Notes under the pieces: model-generated | The model's input: only the letters and a program-made list of their open reading frames with translations | Told to the model about the DNA's origin: nothing | Databases searched by the model: none | IMG/VR virus record: IMGVR_UViG_3300025122_004324 | Coordinates: 1-23,024 of that record | From: a virus | Direction: 5' to 3' (one strand) | DNA length: 23,024 bases | Made by a program: the position numbers and the translations under genes | Part shown: piece after piece, positions 5,764 to 14,042 of the stretch | Layout of the letters: each line of letters opens with the position of its first letter | Numbering within the stretch: the first letter of the stretch is position 1

Positions 5764-6725
5764 AAAGAGTAATGATTATTGATGCGTTGAATGCATATTT
5801 CAGGGCATATATTGTAGACCCCAGTATGTCTACTAACGGGCAGCCCATTGGAGGGGTCAAGGGGTTCTTAAAGATTCTACAGAAGCTCGTACGAGAGAAC
5901 AAGCCAGACATGGTGGTGGTGGTGTGGGACGGACCCGGAGGGTCTGCTAAGCGTAGAGCAATCGTAAAAGAATACAAGGAAGGTCGCAAGCCCATCCGCC
6001 TGAATCGGGAGAGTAACCTCACGCCCGACGAAGAGACCGAGAACAAGGTGTGGCAACAGACGCGCCTGTTAGAATACCTTAATGAGCTTCCTATTCCACA
6101 GTTTATGTTTCCCGAGGTGGAGGCCGATGACGTGATCGCTTATGTTGTGCAGTCGGAAAAGTTTAAGGGGTGGCAGAAGGTGATAGTTTCCAGCGACAAA
6201 GATTTTATTCAGCTCTGCGATGACGAGACAGTTTTGTTTCGGCCCATCCAGAAAGAAGTGCTCACCACGAAGAATGTTTTGGAGAAGTACGGCATCCATC
6301 CTCGTAACTTTGCGATGGCACGAGCTATAGCCGGAGACAAGTCGGATAATCTCAAAGGTATTGCCGGCGCTGGTTTGCCCACCGTGAAAAAAAGATTGCC
6401 ATTTTTATTTGAGGACAAAGAGTATTCATTTCAGGAGGTTATCGATTTTTGCGAAAAAGTTGACAGTAAAGTTGTGTTTTTTAACCGCGTTATCGATAAC
6501 AAAAACCTAGTTATAAGGAACTACAAGTTGATGCAGCTATACGATCCCAACCTCTCTCGCCAAAGCAGAAAGAAGGTCGATTATGTGTTTGGCAACCTAG
6601 GGTATGAGTTCAATAGAACTGAGTTTATTAAGATGATGAACGAAGACGGTTTCGGAGTTTTTAACTGGGACGATTTGTTTGCAACTATGAATCGGTTTTC
6701 TGTTGACAAAGTGCTGAAAAACTAG
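5760..6725 (+). CDS. 5'-3' exonuclease / flap endonuclease (T4 RNase H-like)
   Basis: A 321-residue FEN-family nuclease that would remove RNA primers and flaps at the fork. Metal-binding acidic residues appear in family order: D8 (MIIDALNAYFRAY), D57 (VVVWDGPGG), E119/E121/D123/D124 (FPEVEADD), D146/D148 (SSDKDF) and D193/D196 (GDKSDN). The segment AGDKSDNLKGIAGAGLPTVKK is the helix-3-turn-helix DNA-binding motif. A basic arch-like stretch (KRRAIVKEYKEGRKP) follows D57. The start is taken as GTG 5760, overlapping the deaminase stop as GTGA; ATG 5772 would remove the first strand. The gene leads into the helicase gene, whose promoter lies in its last codons. Confidence 0.88.
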   Translation: MKRVMIIDALNAYFRAYIVDPSMSTNGQPIGGVKGFLKILQKLVRENKPDMVVVVWDGPGGSAKRRAIVKEYKEGRKPIRLNRESNLTPDEETENKVWQQTRLLEYLNELPIPQFMFPEVEADDVIAYVVQSEKFKGWQKVIVSSDKDFIQLCDDETVLFRPIQKEVLTTKNVLEKYGIHPRNFAMARAIAGDKSDNLKGIAGAGLPTVKKRLPFLFEDKEYSFQEVIDFCEKVDSKVVFFNRVIDNKNLVIRNYKLMQLYDPNLSRQSRKKVDYVFGNLGYEFNRTEFIKMMNEDGFGVFNWDDLFATMNRFSVDKVLKN

Positions 6726-6731
6726 TAGAAT
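6703..6731 (+). promoter_or_regulatory. Sigma70-like promoter for the helicase gene
   Basis: TTGACA (6703-6708), 17-base spacer, TAGAAT (6726-6731), overlapping the end of the exonuclease gene. Transcription would start near 6738, leaving a leader of about 9 bases with only AGG of the ribosome site before ATG 6747. Confidence 0.6.
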
Positions 6732-6746
6732 CAGAGAGAGGTGAAC

Positions 6747-8105
6747 ATGGAATCTAAAGAGAAGGTAACCTTTTCTCGCTACGGCAAATCATTTCAAGAG
6801 CAGTTGTGTATGGTCATTCTCGATGACCGTCCTTTTGCGGACCAGATAGAAGAAGTTCTCGACATCAATTTTTTGGAGCTTCGATATCTAAAACTTTTCA
6901 CCAAAGTAATATTTCAGTACAGACAGAAGTATGGGGTTCATCCATCGCGACAAATTCTCGGAACGATTTTGCGTTCAGGGATTGACGATGAAAATGAAAT
7001 GACGCAACAGCAAGTCAGAGAATATTACGCTCGTATTATGGCGGCGCACCCTGAAAACCAAGAGTATATTAAAGACACAGCGTTAGATTTTTGTCGCAAA
7101 CAAAACCTAAAGTCGGCGATGATTAAGTCGATTGGTCTTTTGCAGAGTTCGTCTTTTGATGAGATTGCCGTAGTGATCAACAACTCACTCAAGCTCGGTG
7201 CAGACAACAACGGCGGTTATGATTGGAAGAAAGACTTCGAAGAACGCTTTAAGCCCCGATTCAGGAACCCCGTTACTACGGGCTGGCCTCTCATAGACAA
7301 CATCTGCCAAGGGGGCCTCGGACAAAAGGAACTCGGCGTAGTAATAGCCCCGACAGGCGCCGGTAAATCCATGGCCCTGGTACACCTGGGAACACAGGCC
7401 CTTAAAGATGGCAAGACGGTAGTTCATTACACGTTGGAGTTACAAGATACGGTGGTGGGCTCCCGCTACGATAGCTGTCTAACACGGATTGAGTTGGGTG
7501 ATCTGATGACATTTAAAGAAAAGATTTATGAAGAGGTGCAAGACATCGAAGGGCGCCTAATCATCAAAGAGTATCCTACCAAGTCGGCCTCTACTCATAC
7601 CCTTAAAACGCACCTGGAACGTTTACGCATGAAGGACGTTCCCATTGACATGATCATAGTAGATTATGCAGATCTTTTGCGGCCCGTAACTGCCCAGAGA
7701 GAGAAGCGCAATGAACTTGAATCTATCTACGAAGAGCTTCGCGGCCTGGCGCAAGAATATAAGTGTCCTGTGTGGACCGCTTCCCAGACCAATCGATCGG
7801 GCCTCAACGCCGAGGTTATAACTATGGAATCCATCTCCGAGGCATTCAACAAATGCTTTGTTTCGGATTTTATATTTAGCATCTCACGAACGACCGATGA
7901 TAAGCTGGCAAACACAGGAAGGGTATTTATTGCTAAAAATAGGAACGGTCCTGATGGTATAATATATCCATTGTTTATGGATACCAGCACAGTATCTATG
8001 AAGATCCTAGAACCAACTGAAGAAACCGAGGTAGAAGTGAGTCCGCAGGCGCAGAAGCAAAAGTTGGCCGAGAGATATAAGAAGTTTAAAGACGGGAATA
8101 GATAA
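6747..8105 (+). CDS. dnaB: Replicative DNA helicase, DnaB/gp41-like
   Basis: A 452-residue RecA-fold hexameric helicase. The N-terminal ~150 residues are helical, as in the DnaB/gp41 N-terminal domain. Walker A is APTGAGKS at 201-208, followed by a VVHYTLELQ strand (motif H1a-like glutamate). Walker B is MIIVDYADLL with D306. A motif H3-like WTASQTNRSG and a C-terminal basic FIAKNRNGPDG segment (arginine finger region) complete the helicase core. ATG 6747 is preferred over GTG 6741 because GAGAGAGG is well spaced for it. The next start codon lies one base after the stop. A matching primase is not in this window. Confidence 0.9.
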   Translation: MESKEKVTFSRYGKSFQEQLCMVILDDRPFADQIEEVLDINFLELRYLKLFTKVIFQYRQKYGVHPSRQILGTILRSGIDDENEMTQQQVREYYARIMAAHPENQEYIKDTALDFCRKQNLKSAMIKSIGLLQSSSFDEIAVVINNSLKLGADNNGGYDWKKDFEERFKPRFRNPVTTGWPLIDNICQGGLGQKELGVVIAPTGAGKSMALVHLGTQALKDGKTVVHYTLELQDTVVGSRYDSCLTRIELGDLMTFKEKIYEEVQDIEGRLIIKEYPTKSASTHTLKTHLERLRMKDVPIDMIIVDYADLLRPVTAQREKRNELESIYEELRGLAQEYKCPVWTASQTNRSGLNAEVITMESISEAFNKCFVSDFIFSISRTTDDKLANTGRVFIAKNRNGPDGIIYPLFMDTSTVSMKILEPTEETEVEVSPQAQKQKLAERYKKFKDGNR

Positions 8106-8106
8106 A

Positions 8107-10524
8107 ATGTATACAGAAGAAGAAGTGCGCGCAGCAACCCTAGAATATTTTAATGATGACGAACTTGCTACCAATGTTTTTATGACCAAGTATTGTTTGC
8201 GAGACAACGAGGGAAGCTTTATAGAAAAAAGTCCAGATGAAATGCATAGGCGCCTCGCGGGAGAGTTCGCGCGAGTAGAGGACAAGTTTGAATCTGGCAA
8301 GAATTCTTACCTTACCGAAGATGAGATCTATTCCTTCTTTAAGGATTTTAAATACATCGTCCCTCAAGGTTCGCCTATGATGGGAGTGGGAAATAATTAT
8401 GTTAACGTATCTTTATCCAACTGCGTGGTCGTGGAGTCCCCAGGCGACAACATTAGTTCAATCGTTGACACCGGAAAACATTTGGCTAATTTATTTAAGC
8501 GCCGCTGTGGTGTTGGCCTTGACATATCTAACCTGCGCCCCGAAGACGCGCAAGTAAACAACTCTGCTCGTACCACCACGGGAGCTTGGTCGTTTGCGGA
8601 CTTCTATTCTTATGTGTGTCGTATGATAGGGCAGAATGGACGCCGAGGAGCACTCATGATCTCAATGGACATTCGCCACCCAGACATCGAGAAGTTTGTT
8701 GTTATGAAACAGGACCTTACTAAGGTTACTGGCGCAAACGTGTCAGTAAAAATAAGTGATTCTTTTATGAGAGCGGTTGAAAACAAGGAATCATTTACTC
8801 TGCAGTTTCCGGTCGACTCAAAGAACCCCACCCACACGAAAGAGATCCAAGCCGCAGAGCTGTGGAGTCAAATAATAGAATCAGCAACGACAACAGCGGA
8901 GCCCGGGCTGCTCATGTGGGACAACATTATCAAAAACCTTCCCGCGGAGTGCTACAAGGACGAAGGGTTTCGAACCCTTACGACAAACCCTTGCGGAGAG
9001 ATCCCTCTCTCGGCTTACGACAGCTGCCGCCTCATTTCATTAAACCTTAAACACTTGGTGCGCAATCCGTTTAGTGACAAGGCTGTCTTCGATTTTAATA
9101 AGCTAAAAGAGATTACCTCGGTGGGCATGCGGCTTTCTGATGATCTTGTAGAGCTAGAGCTAGAAAAGCTGGAAGTAATCAGGAAGGTGTGCGATACGGA
9201 CAGCGAAAGAGAACTGTGGGACAACCTACACACGGCGTGTGTGAGCGGCCGCCGTACAGGGCTCGGGACTCACGGTCTCGCTGATGCAATGGCTCGTCTC
9301 AAGCTTGCTTACGATTCAGACGAAGCCATTGAAATCATTGAGAAGATTTATGAGACTATTCGTGATACCTCCTACATGGAGAGCGTTTACTTGGCTCAGG
9401 AACGGGGTGCATTTCCGGCATTCGATTGGCAAAAGGAAAAAAACAATTCGTATATCAAAAGGCTCCCCAAAAATCTGTCTGAAAAAATTGAGACTTTTGG
9501 ACGCCGTAATATTTCTATTCTCACCAACGCGCCGACCGGCTCTGTTTCTATTATGTCGCAAACCTCTTCTGGACTCGAACCGGTATTTAGAAACATTTAT
9601 GTCCGACGGCGTAAGTTGTCCCACAACGAACAAGATCTGGAAGCGGACTACATCGACGATCTTGGAGATAAGTGGCTAGAATATAAAGTGTTTCACCACA
9701 ATGTACGCGAATATCTAGATTTGTTTGGCGACGAGGAACCTCCGGATTTTTTTGTAGAATCCCGCGATATTGATTGGTCCAGGCGCGTTAAGGTACAAGC
9801 AGCGATCCAGAGAAGTATAGACCACTCTATCAGCTCCACCATTAATCTTCCCAGAGGGACTGACCCCAGTATTGTGGGTGAAATTTATATGGAGGGGTGG
9901 AAACAGGGGCTTAAGGGGATTACTGTATACGTCGACGGCTCGCGTTCCGGAGTTTTGATGGAGAAGGGAAAGGAAAGATTTCCACACCACACGGCCCCTA
10001 AGCGCCCCCTTGAACTACCTTGCAATATACATCGCGCGACTATTCAGGGGGAGAAATGGGTGATTATGGTAGGCCTTATGGATGGAAAGCCCTATGAGGT
10101 AATGGGGGGTCTATCAAATTTGATCGAGATACCCAGAACCCGCGAAGAGGGCGTTTTGGTTAAAAACCCCCGGAAGACGATGAATGCCGTTTATGATTTA
10201 AAGATTGGCAAAAATGGAGATACACTCATAGTAAAAGACCTGGTAAGGGTTTTTGACAATCCTAACCATTCTGCATTTACGCGCATGATATCGTTGGCTC
10301 TGCGCACTGGAGCAAATATTCAATACGTTGTAGAGCAACTACAAAAGGATCGCGATGCAGATCTGTTTAGTTTTGCCAAGGGGGTTTCTAGGGTTTTAAA
10401 GGGATATATCATCAATGGAGCCAACGCTTCTGAAAAAGTTTGCTCGGAATGCAACGCCGAGGGGCTCGTATATATGGAGGGGTGTGTGACCTGTAAAGCA
10501 TGTGGTTATGCTAAGTGTGGCTAA
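8107..10524 (+). CDS. nrdJ: Class II (adenosylcobalamin-dependent) ribonucleotide reductase
   Basis: An 805-residue single-chain reductase converting ribonucleotides to deoxyribonucleotides. The active-site set is visible: C106 (SNCVVV), the NPCGE motif at 294-298 with radical C296, and C307 (SCRLISLNL). The C296-C307 spacing of 11 matches NrdJ enzymes, and the finger loop region (NAPTGSVSIMSQTSSGLEPV) is present. The tail has a cysteine cluster (CSEC, CVTCKACGYAKC), typical of the NrdJ C-terminal redox region. No N-terminal ATP cone is evident and no separate radical-generating subunit is nearby, so it needs B12 from the host but no oxygen. The ATG is one base after the helicase stop with only a weak ribosome site, suggesting coupling. 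No intein interrupts it. Confidence 0.93.
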   Translation: MYTEEEVRAATLEYFNDDELATNVFMTKYCLRDNEGSFIEKSPDEMHRRLAGEFARVEDKFESGKNSYLTEDEIYSFFKDFKYIVPQGSPMMGVGNNYVNVSLSNCVVVESPGDNISSIVDTGKHLANLFKRRCGVGLDISNLRPEDAQVNNSARTTTGAWSFADFYSYVCRMIGQNGRRGALMISMDIRHPDIEKFVVMKQDLTKVTGANVSVKISDSFMRAVENKESFTLQFPVDSKNPTHTKEIQAAELWSQIIESATTTAEPGLLMWDNIIKNLPAECYKDEGFRTLTTNPCGEIPLSAYDSCRLISLNLKHLVRNPFSDKAVFDFNKLKEITSVGMRLSDDLVELELEKLEVIRKVCDTDSERELWDNLHTACVSGRRTGLGTHGLADAMARLKLAYDSDEAIEIIEKIYETIRDTSYMESVYLAQERGAFPAFDWQKEKNNSYIKRLPKNLSEKIETFGRRNISILTNAPTGSVSIMSQTSSGLEPVFRNIYVRRRKLSHNEQDLEADYIDDLGDKWLEYKVFHHNVREYLDLFGDEEPPDFFVESRDIDWSRRVKVQAAIQRSIDHSISSTINLPRGTDPSIVGEIYMEGWKQGLKGITVYVDGSRSGVLMEKGKERFPHHTAPKRPLELPCNIHRATIQGEKWVIMVGLMDGKPYEVMGGLSNLIEIPRTREEGVLVKNPRKTMNAVYDLKIGKNGDTLIVKDLVRVFDNPNHSAFTRMISLALRTGANIQYVVEQLQKDRDADLFSFAKGVSRVLKGYIINGANASEKVCSECNAEGLVYMEGCVTCKACGYAKCG

Positions 10525-10543
10525 TTAGAGTAAGGAGAAAATT

Positions 10544-10951
10544 ATGGCATATTCAAGAAAAGTTATAGATCACTTCGATAACCCGCGCAATATAGGCTCT
10601 TTGGACAAAAAAGATCCAAGCGTCGGCACCGGTATTGTAGGAGCTCCCGAATGCGGGGATGTTATGAAATTGCAGATTAAAGTGGATGATGGGGGGTACA
10701 TATGCGATGCGAAGTTTAAAACCTTCGGATGTGGATCAGCTATCGCCGCCTCTTCTTTGGCAACGGAGTGGATAAAGGGCAAAACCTTAAAAGAAGCTGC
10801 TATCATTAAAAATACAGATATTGTGGAGGAATTATCTCTCCCTCCGGTTAAAATACACTGCTCTGTGCTAGCAGAAGAGACCATCAAGGCGGCAATTGAA
10901 GATTTGGAGAGTAAATGCGGACAAGAAAGGAAAAAGGAGAGAAATGAGTGA
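10544..10951 (+). CDS. iscU: IscU-type Fe-S cluster assembly scaffold
   Basis: A 135-residue scaffold on which [2Fe-2S] clusters are built before transfer. Every key residue of bacterial IscU is present at the same number: C37, D39, C63, H105 and C106, plus the LPPVK chaperone-recognition motif at 99-103. The opening MAYSRKVIDHFDNPRN is almost that of the E. coli protein as I remember it. This argues for a working protein captured from a bacterium, able to engage host IscS and HscA/HscB. No other isc gene is in the window. An AAGGAG site precedes the ATG. Its stop lies inside the start of the endonuclease gene. Possible use: supporting Fe-S enzymes or host metabolism during infection. Confidence 0.9.
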   Translation: MAYSRKVIDHFDNPRNIGSLDKKDPSVGTGIVGAPECGDVMKLQIKVDDGGYICDAKFKTFGCGSAIAASSLATEWIKGKTLKEAAIIKNTDIVEELSLPPVKIHCSVLAEETIKAAIEDLESKCGQERKKERNE

Positions 10952-12131
10952 AACGACTGAATTTAATATTGGAGAACATACACTAATTTTAGATGCTGAG
11001 GATTTAGAAAAGGCATCGGGACACAATTGGAAGCCCAATAGGAATCATAAAACGGGTTTATCCTTTCATTCTACCATCATCGATCCAAAGGTCGGATGGC
11101 TACATAAAAAGTGGAAAGGGAAGGAGTGGAAGCAACGGAAGCGAAAGAGTATTTTCCTTCATCGTCTTTTGATAAACGCCCCCAGCGATCTCGCGATTGC
11201 TCATCTGAATGGTAATGAGTTGGATTATCGGAAAAAGAATCTTAAAGCTTGTACACAAGCGGATCTAAATGAGAGGTATAATGTAATGCGCATGCGAGAT
11301 ACCGCGGATAAAAAGGTGAAAGAGTTGTTGATCGAGACTCTCTCCCATGGAACATGTATAGTAAAATTCAATGCGGAGGACTGGGATGTCATCAAATGGT
11401 ATCGATGGGGAATTAGTTTTTCCAAGGCCTATTCGGACCATCTTTACGCAAATGCTCTCGGAGTTTTTGATGGAGATCCTCGACACATTAGGCTACATCG
11501 TCTCATTATGGACCCCCCCGCAGGTAAGGTAGTGGATCACATTAGCGGCAAGACCCTTGACAATAGGAGGTGCAACTTGCGAATCTGCACTCAGGGCGAG
11601 AATGCCCGTAATCGACGACGTATAACTGCCGGCGCCAAGATTCCTTATAAAGGGGTGAAGGAAAGCAAGCAGCACAGAAGGAAGGCCCTCGATGGAAAGC
11701 CACTAAATCCCTATAGCGCTCAAATTAATGTGAACAAGAAGCGAGAACATCTAGGAATTTTTGCTACCCCCGAAGAGGCAGCCCTCGTTTATGACCAAAG
11801 AGCCAAGGAACTCCATGGAGAGTTTGCTCAACTGAATTTTCCTGATGGCCCTGCTTCTCATATTTTAGAAATCATTGAAGAAGGAACGCGCCGCAGCGCC
11901 GCTCTTCGACAGGAAAGAAAAGAACAGCGCCGTCAGCGTAAAAAGCCTAAAGGCTCCCTTAGTCCCCATCTGGGGGTCACCTATGAGGCCAAGAATCGCG
12001 CCGCCCCATGGAGAGCTACGGTATATGGTACATATTTGGGTAACTTTGCCACAGAAGAAGAAGCCGCGCATGCCTATAATGAGAAGGCGCCGGCGGTCTA
12101 TGGACCAGATGCCACTTTAAATCAAGTATAA
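10944..12131 (+). CDS. HNH endonuclease with two HNH-like and two AP2 domains
   Basis: A 395-residue protein with an internally duplicated plan. HNH-like units lie near 70-112 (LHRLLINAPSDLAIAHLNG, then NLKACTQ) and 182-224 (LHRLIMDPPAGKVVDHISG, then NLRICTQ), each preceded by a similar sheet/helix segment (LILDAEDLEKASGHNW and IVKFNAEDWDVIKWYRW). Two AP2-type DNA-binding domains follow near 233-299 (HLGIFATPEEAALVYDQ) and 339-395 (YLGNFATEEEAAHAYNE). The second HNH keeps the DH...DNRR...N core; the first has lost the D of the DH pair, so only the second is expected to cut. This looks like a free-standing homing endonuclease inserted between iscU and the groES-like gene. ATG 10944 follows AAGGAG and overlaps the iscU stop by eight bases. 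Confidence 0.85.
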   Translation: MSETTEFNIGEHTLILDAEDLEKASGHNWKPNRNHKTGLSFHSTIIDPKVGWLHKKWKGKEWKQRKRKSIFLHRLLINAPSDLAIAHLNGNELDYRKKNLKACTQADLNERYNVMRMRDTADKKVKELLIETLSHGTCIVKFNAEDWDVIKWYRWGISFSKAYSDHLYANALGVFDGDPRHIRLHRLIMDPPAGKVVDHISGKTLDNRRCNLRICTQGENARNRRRITAGAKIPYKGVKESKQHRRKALDGKPLNPYSAQINVNKKREHLGIFATPEEAALVYDQRAKELHGEFAQLNFPDGPASHILEIIEEGTRRSAALRQERKEQRRQRKKPKGSLSPHLGVTYEAKNRAAPWRATVYGTYLGNFATEEEAAHAYNEKAPAVYGPDATLNQV

Positions 12132-12142
12132 GGAGTTATAAA

Positions 12143-12409
12143 ATGACATTTACGCCAGTTAATAATCACCTATGGGTGAGAATCATTGAGGATGAGGAAA
12201 CAGAAGAGAGCGGCATTCTCTTGCCGCAAGATTATCGGCCCGCAGACAAGCCCTTCGCGGCCGTGAGAGTACTCGCCGCTTCGATGGAGGCCGAGTGGAC
12301 ACCCGGCAGCCTCCTTGTGGTAGAAGCTCAGATGCTTCGGGACATCGAGCATAAGGGCGAGATCTTCACAGTTGTTAAAGAAAACTATGTGATCGGAGTT
12401 TTATCATAG
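12143..12409 (+). CDS. groES: GroES-like co-chaperonin
   Basis: An 88-residue protein with the GroES fold pattern: LWVRIIEDEETEESGILLPQ corresponds to the first strand and mobile loop, with ILL in place of the IVL tripeptide that docks on GroEL. A PFAAVRVLAAS strand, a PGSLLVVEAQ strand and a terminal GEIFTVVKENYVIGVL follow the usual order. It is slightly shorter than the ~97-residue bacterial protein. Phage examples such as T4 gp31 modify host GroEL to fold the major capsid protein; that role is inferred. AAGGAG precedes the ATG. Its stop (ATAG) overlaps the probable start of the next gene. Confidence 0.8.
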   Translation: MTFTPVNNHLWVRIIEDEETEESGILLPQDYRPADKPFAAVRVLAASMEAEWTPGSLLVVEAQMLRDIEHKGEIFTVVKENYVIGVLS

Positions 12410-13155
12410 AGGCGCCGGAACTAACTACCGATAAGCTTGTTGTTGGGTATAGTTTAGAGGCTTTGGAATTTGCCAAAGCTAATAATGCAATGCTCCTTAT
12501 TAATGGGGACACAACGCCCCACTCCATTGCGGATAAAGATAACGAAAATAAGTGGTATCGTCTCACTTTTGAGTTGGGAATGCGAGGATTATCTCCCATC
12601 CCTTCGGCGATAGAGGGAATACGCATAACAGACAGCATGGCGAATGTGACAACCGAGTTTCATCGCCTTATCAAAATCCGCTTTAAGGAGCTTTATATAT
12701 TTGACATGGAGTTGGTCCAGGGCATTCCCGTACAAGAAAAGGTGGAAGAGTATATAGTGTATGATTGGTTTAATATTAAGCGTGGTTCCAAGCAAGCTTC
12801 GTGTAAAATTTTAACTTCGACAAACTTCATTAAAGAACTGGTTTTTTATTCCTCCATAAGAAAAGATGGAAATGATGGATCATTCAAGGATTGTTATATT
12901 AAATCTTATATAGCAGCGCCGGAGATAGACACGTTTGAGCACTCAGAAACAGCTGCTAAGATAGGCACCACGAGAATTATTAAAGAGAGCGGCTTCCGAG
13001 GGCCCTCCCGAAACTTTGGGGAAAAGAAACATTATCTTAATCTGATTCTAGAACATGATCGCCGCGAGTTACATAAAAACAAAAAAGTCTTTGTGCGCGC
13101 CGATGAACTGCCACCTAATATTCACTTATGCAACATCACGGGGGAATGGAACTAA
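12406..13155 (+). CDS. Conserved-looking unknown protein, probable non-AUG start
   Basis: About 249 residues, family not recognised. The N-terminus DKLVVGYSLEALEFAKANNAMLLINGD looks like a Rossmann-type beta-alpha-beta start. The first standard start in frame, TTG 12463, would cut off the LVVGY strand and part of the first helix and has no ribosome site. GGAG at 12395-12398 is ideally spaced for ATA 12406 (overlapping the groES stop as ATAG), or shorter for ATC 12403. A rare AUA or AUC start, or restart after groES termination, is therefore likely. The rest is mixed alpha/beta with a conserved-looking IKESGFRGPSRNFGEKKHY segment near the end. It overlaps the next gene by ten bases, suggesting linked function. 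Confidence 0.6.
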   Translation: MEAPELTTDKLVVGYSLEALEFAKANNAMLLINGDTTPHSIADKDNENKWYRLTFELGMRGLSPIPSAIEGIRITDSMANVTTEFHRLIKIRFKELYIFDMELVQGIPVQEKVEEYIVYDWFNIKRGSKQASCKILTSTNFIKELVFYSSIRKDGNDGSFKDCYIKSYIAAPEIDTFEHSETAAKIGTTRIIKESGFRGPSRNFGEKKHYLNLILEHDRRELHKNKKVFVRADELPPNIHLCNITGEWN

Positions 13156-14042
13156 GCACCACCAAGCGCCGCGCCTCCCACATGGCTGGCATTATCCCCG
13201 TGGCGGCATCCTCCGGAGAGTTTAATCTTCCAGGGCACGACGTATTGATGCCTATCGCGTCTGATTTTAATCTGGTTGAGGCGGCGGTAGCAGAATGCTC
13301 TTACGCCGGGTGTGAAACAATTTGGATAGTTTGTAATGATGATATAGCGCCGCTTATTAAACATAAAGTGGGGGACTGGGTGGAAGATTTATACACTGTC
13401 GAATCGGGTCGGTACGTAAAATATCCCAAAGAGGGCCATGTGTCAATTCCCATCTATTATGTGCCAATCCACCCCAAACATCGAGATAAATATGATTGTT
13501 ATGCTTGGTCTATTATCCATGGCGCGAACGTTGCGTATTGGATTTGTAGACGACTCGGCCGCTGGCTTATTCCTGATCGATATTATGTGAGTTTTCCATT
13601 CGGAGTGTATGATTTAAATGAGGTCAAAAAGGCGAGAAGCAAGATGAGCGCTAAAAGCTCGCTTTATTTTTCCCATGAAGGCAAAACGGTTTGCGACGGA
13701 TTACCACTAGGATTTACTTTTGACACCTTAGAGTGGCGGCGCGCCAGAGATGTTATTAAATCTAATTCTCGCACCTACTATCCTCCCGCCGAAGACGAAG
13801 AAATACCCAAAAGAAAACTTCCTCCCGAAGAACGCCGAAAGTCTAGACATTTTAAGTTGTCGGACGTATTTAAAGATGCAGATCGGTCGAGCGCAATAAT
13901 AAATGAACTTTCATGGTTTTACGACTTGACAACGTGGGCTCAATATTGTACACTAATAACATCAGGACATTACAAGGACATCAAGCGCCCCTTCGGATTT
14001 GTCACTGGCCATATCAGTATAGGAGAAGACGATAGTGAATAG
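13146..14042 (+). CDS. Nucleotidyltransferase-like protein (GT-A fold suspected)
   Basis: A 298-residue protein. Its N-terminus, GIIPVAASSGEF...LMPIASDFNLVEAAVAECSYAGCETIWIV, has the layout of sugar-nucleotide transferases: a strand and loop, then PI(A), then a helix and an AGxxxIxIV strand. The classical GGxGTRL nucleotide loop is not conserved, so activity is uncertain. IPIYYVPIHPKHRDKYDCYAWSIIHGA and YYVSFPFGVYD look like conserved core blocks. The C-terminus is charged with a KRKLPPEERRKSRHFKL stretch. The start is taken at ATG 13146, overlapping the upstream gene; ATG 13128 and 13182 are alternatives. It ends within the dnaE start. Role unknown. Confidence 0.6.
   Translation: MELSTTKRRASHMAGIIPVAASSGEFNLPGHDVLMPIASDFNLVEAAVAECSYAGCETIWIVCNDDIAPLIKHKVGDWVEDLYTVESGRYVKYPKEGHVSIPIYYVPIHPKHRDKYDCYAWSIIHGANVAYWICRRLGRWLIPDRYYVSFPFGVYDLNEVKKARSKMSAKSSLYFSHEGKTVCDGLPLGFTFDTLEWRRARDVIKSNSRTYYPPAEDEEIPKRKLPPEERRKSRHFKLSDVFKDADRSSAIINELSWFYDLTTWAQYCTLITSGHYKDIKRPFGFVTGHISIGEDDSE
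13926..13954 (+). promoter_or_regulatory. Candidate promoter upstream of dnaE
   Basis: TTGACA (13926-13931), 17-base spacer, TACACT (13949-13954), inside the 3' end of the preceding gene and about 75 bases before the dnaE start. The -35 is perfect; the -10 matches only four of six positions. Confidence 0.35.

Noticed and set aside
8107-10524. Intein or intron in the ribonucleotide reductase gene
   Set aside because: The conserved blocks follow in normal order and spacing, and the 805-residue length is ordinary for NrdJ.
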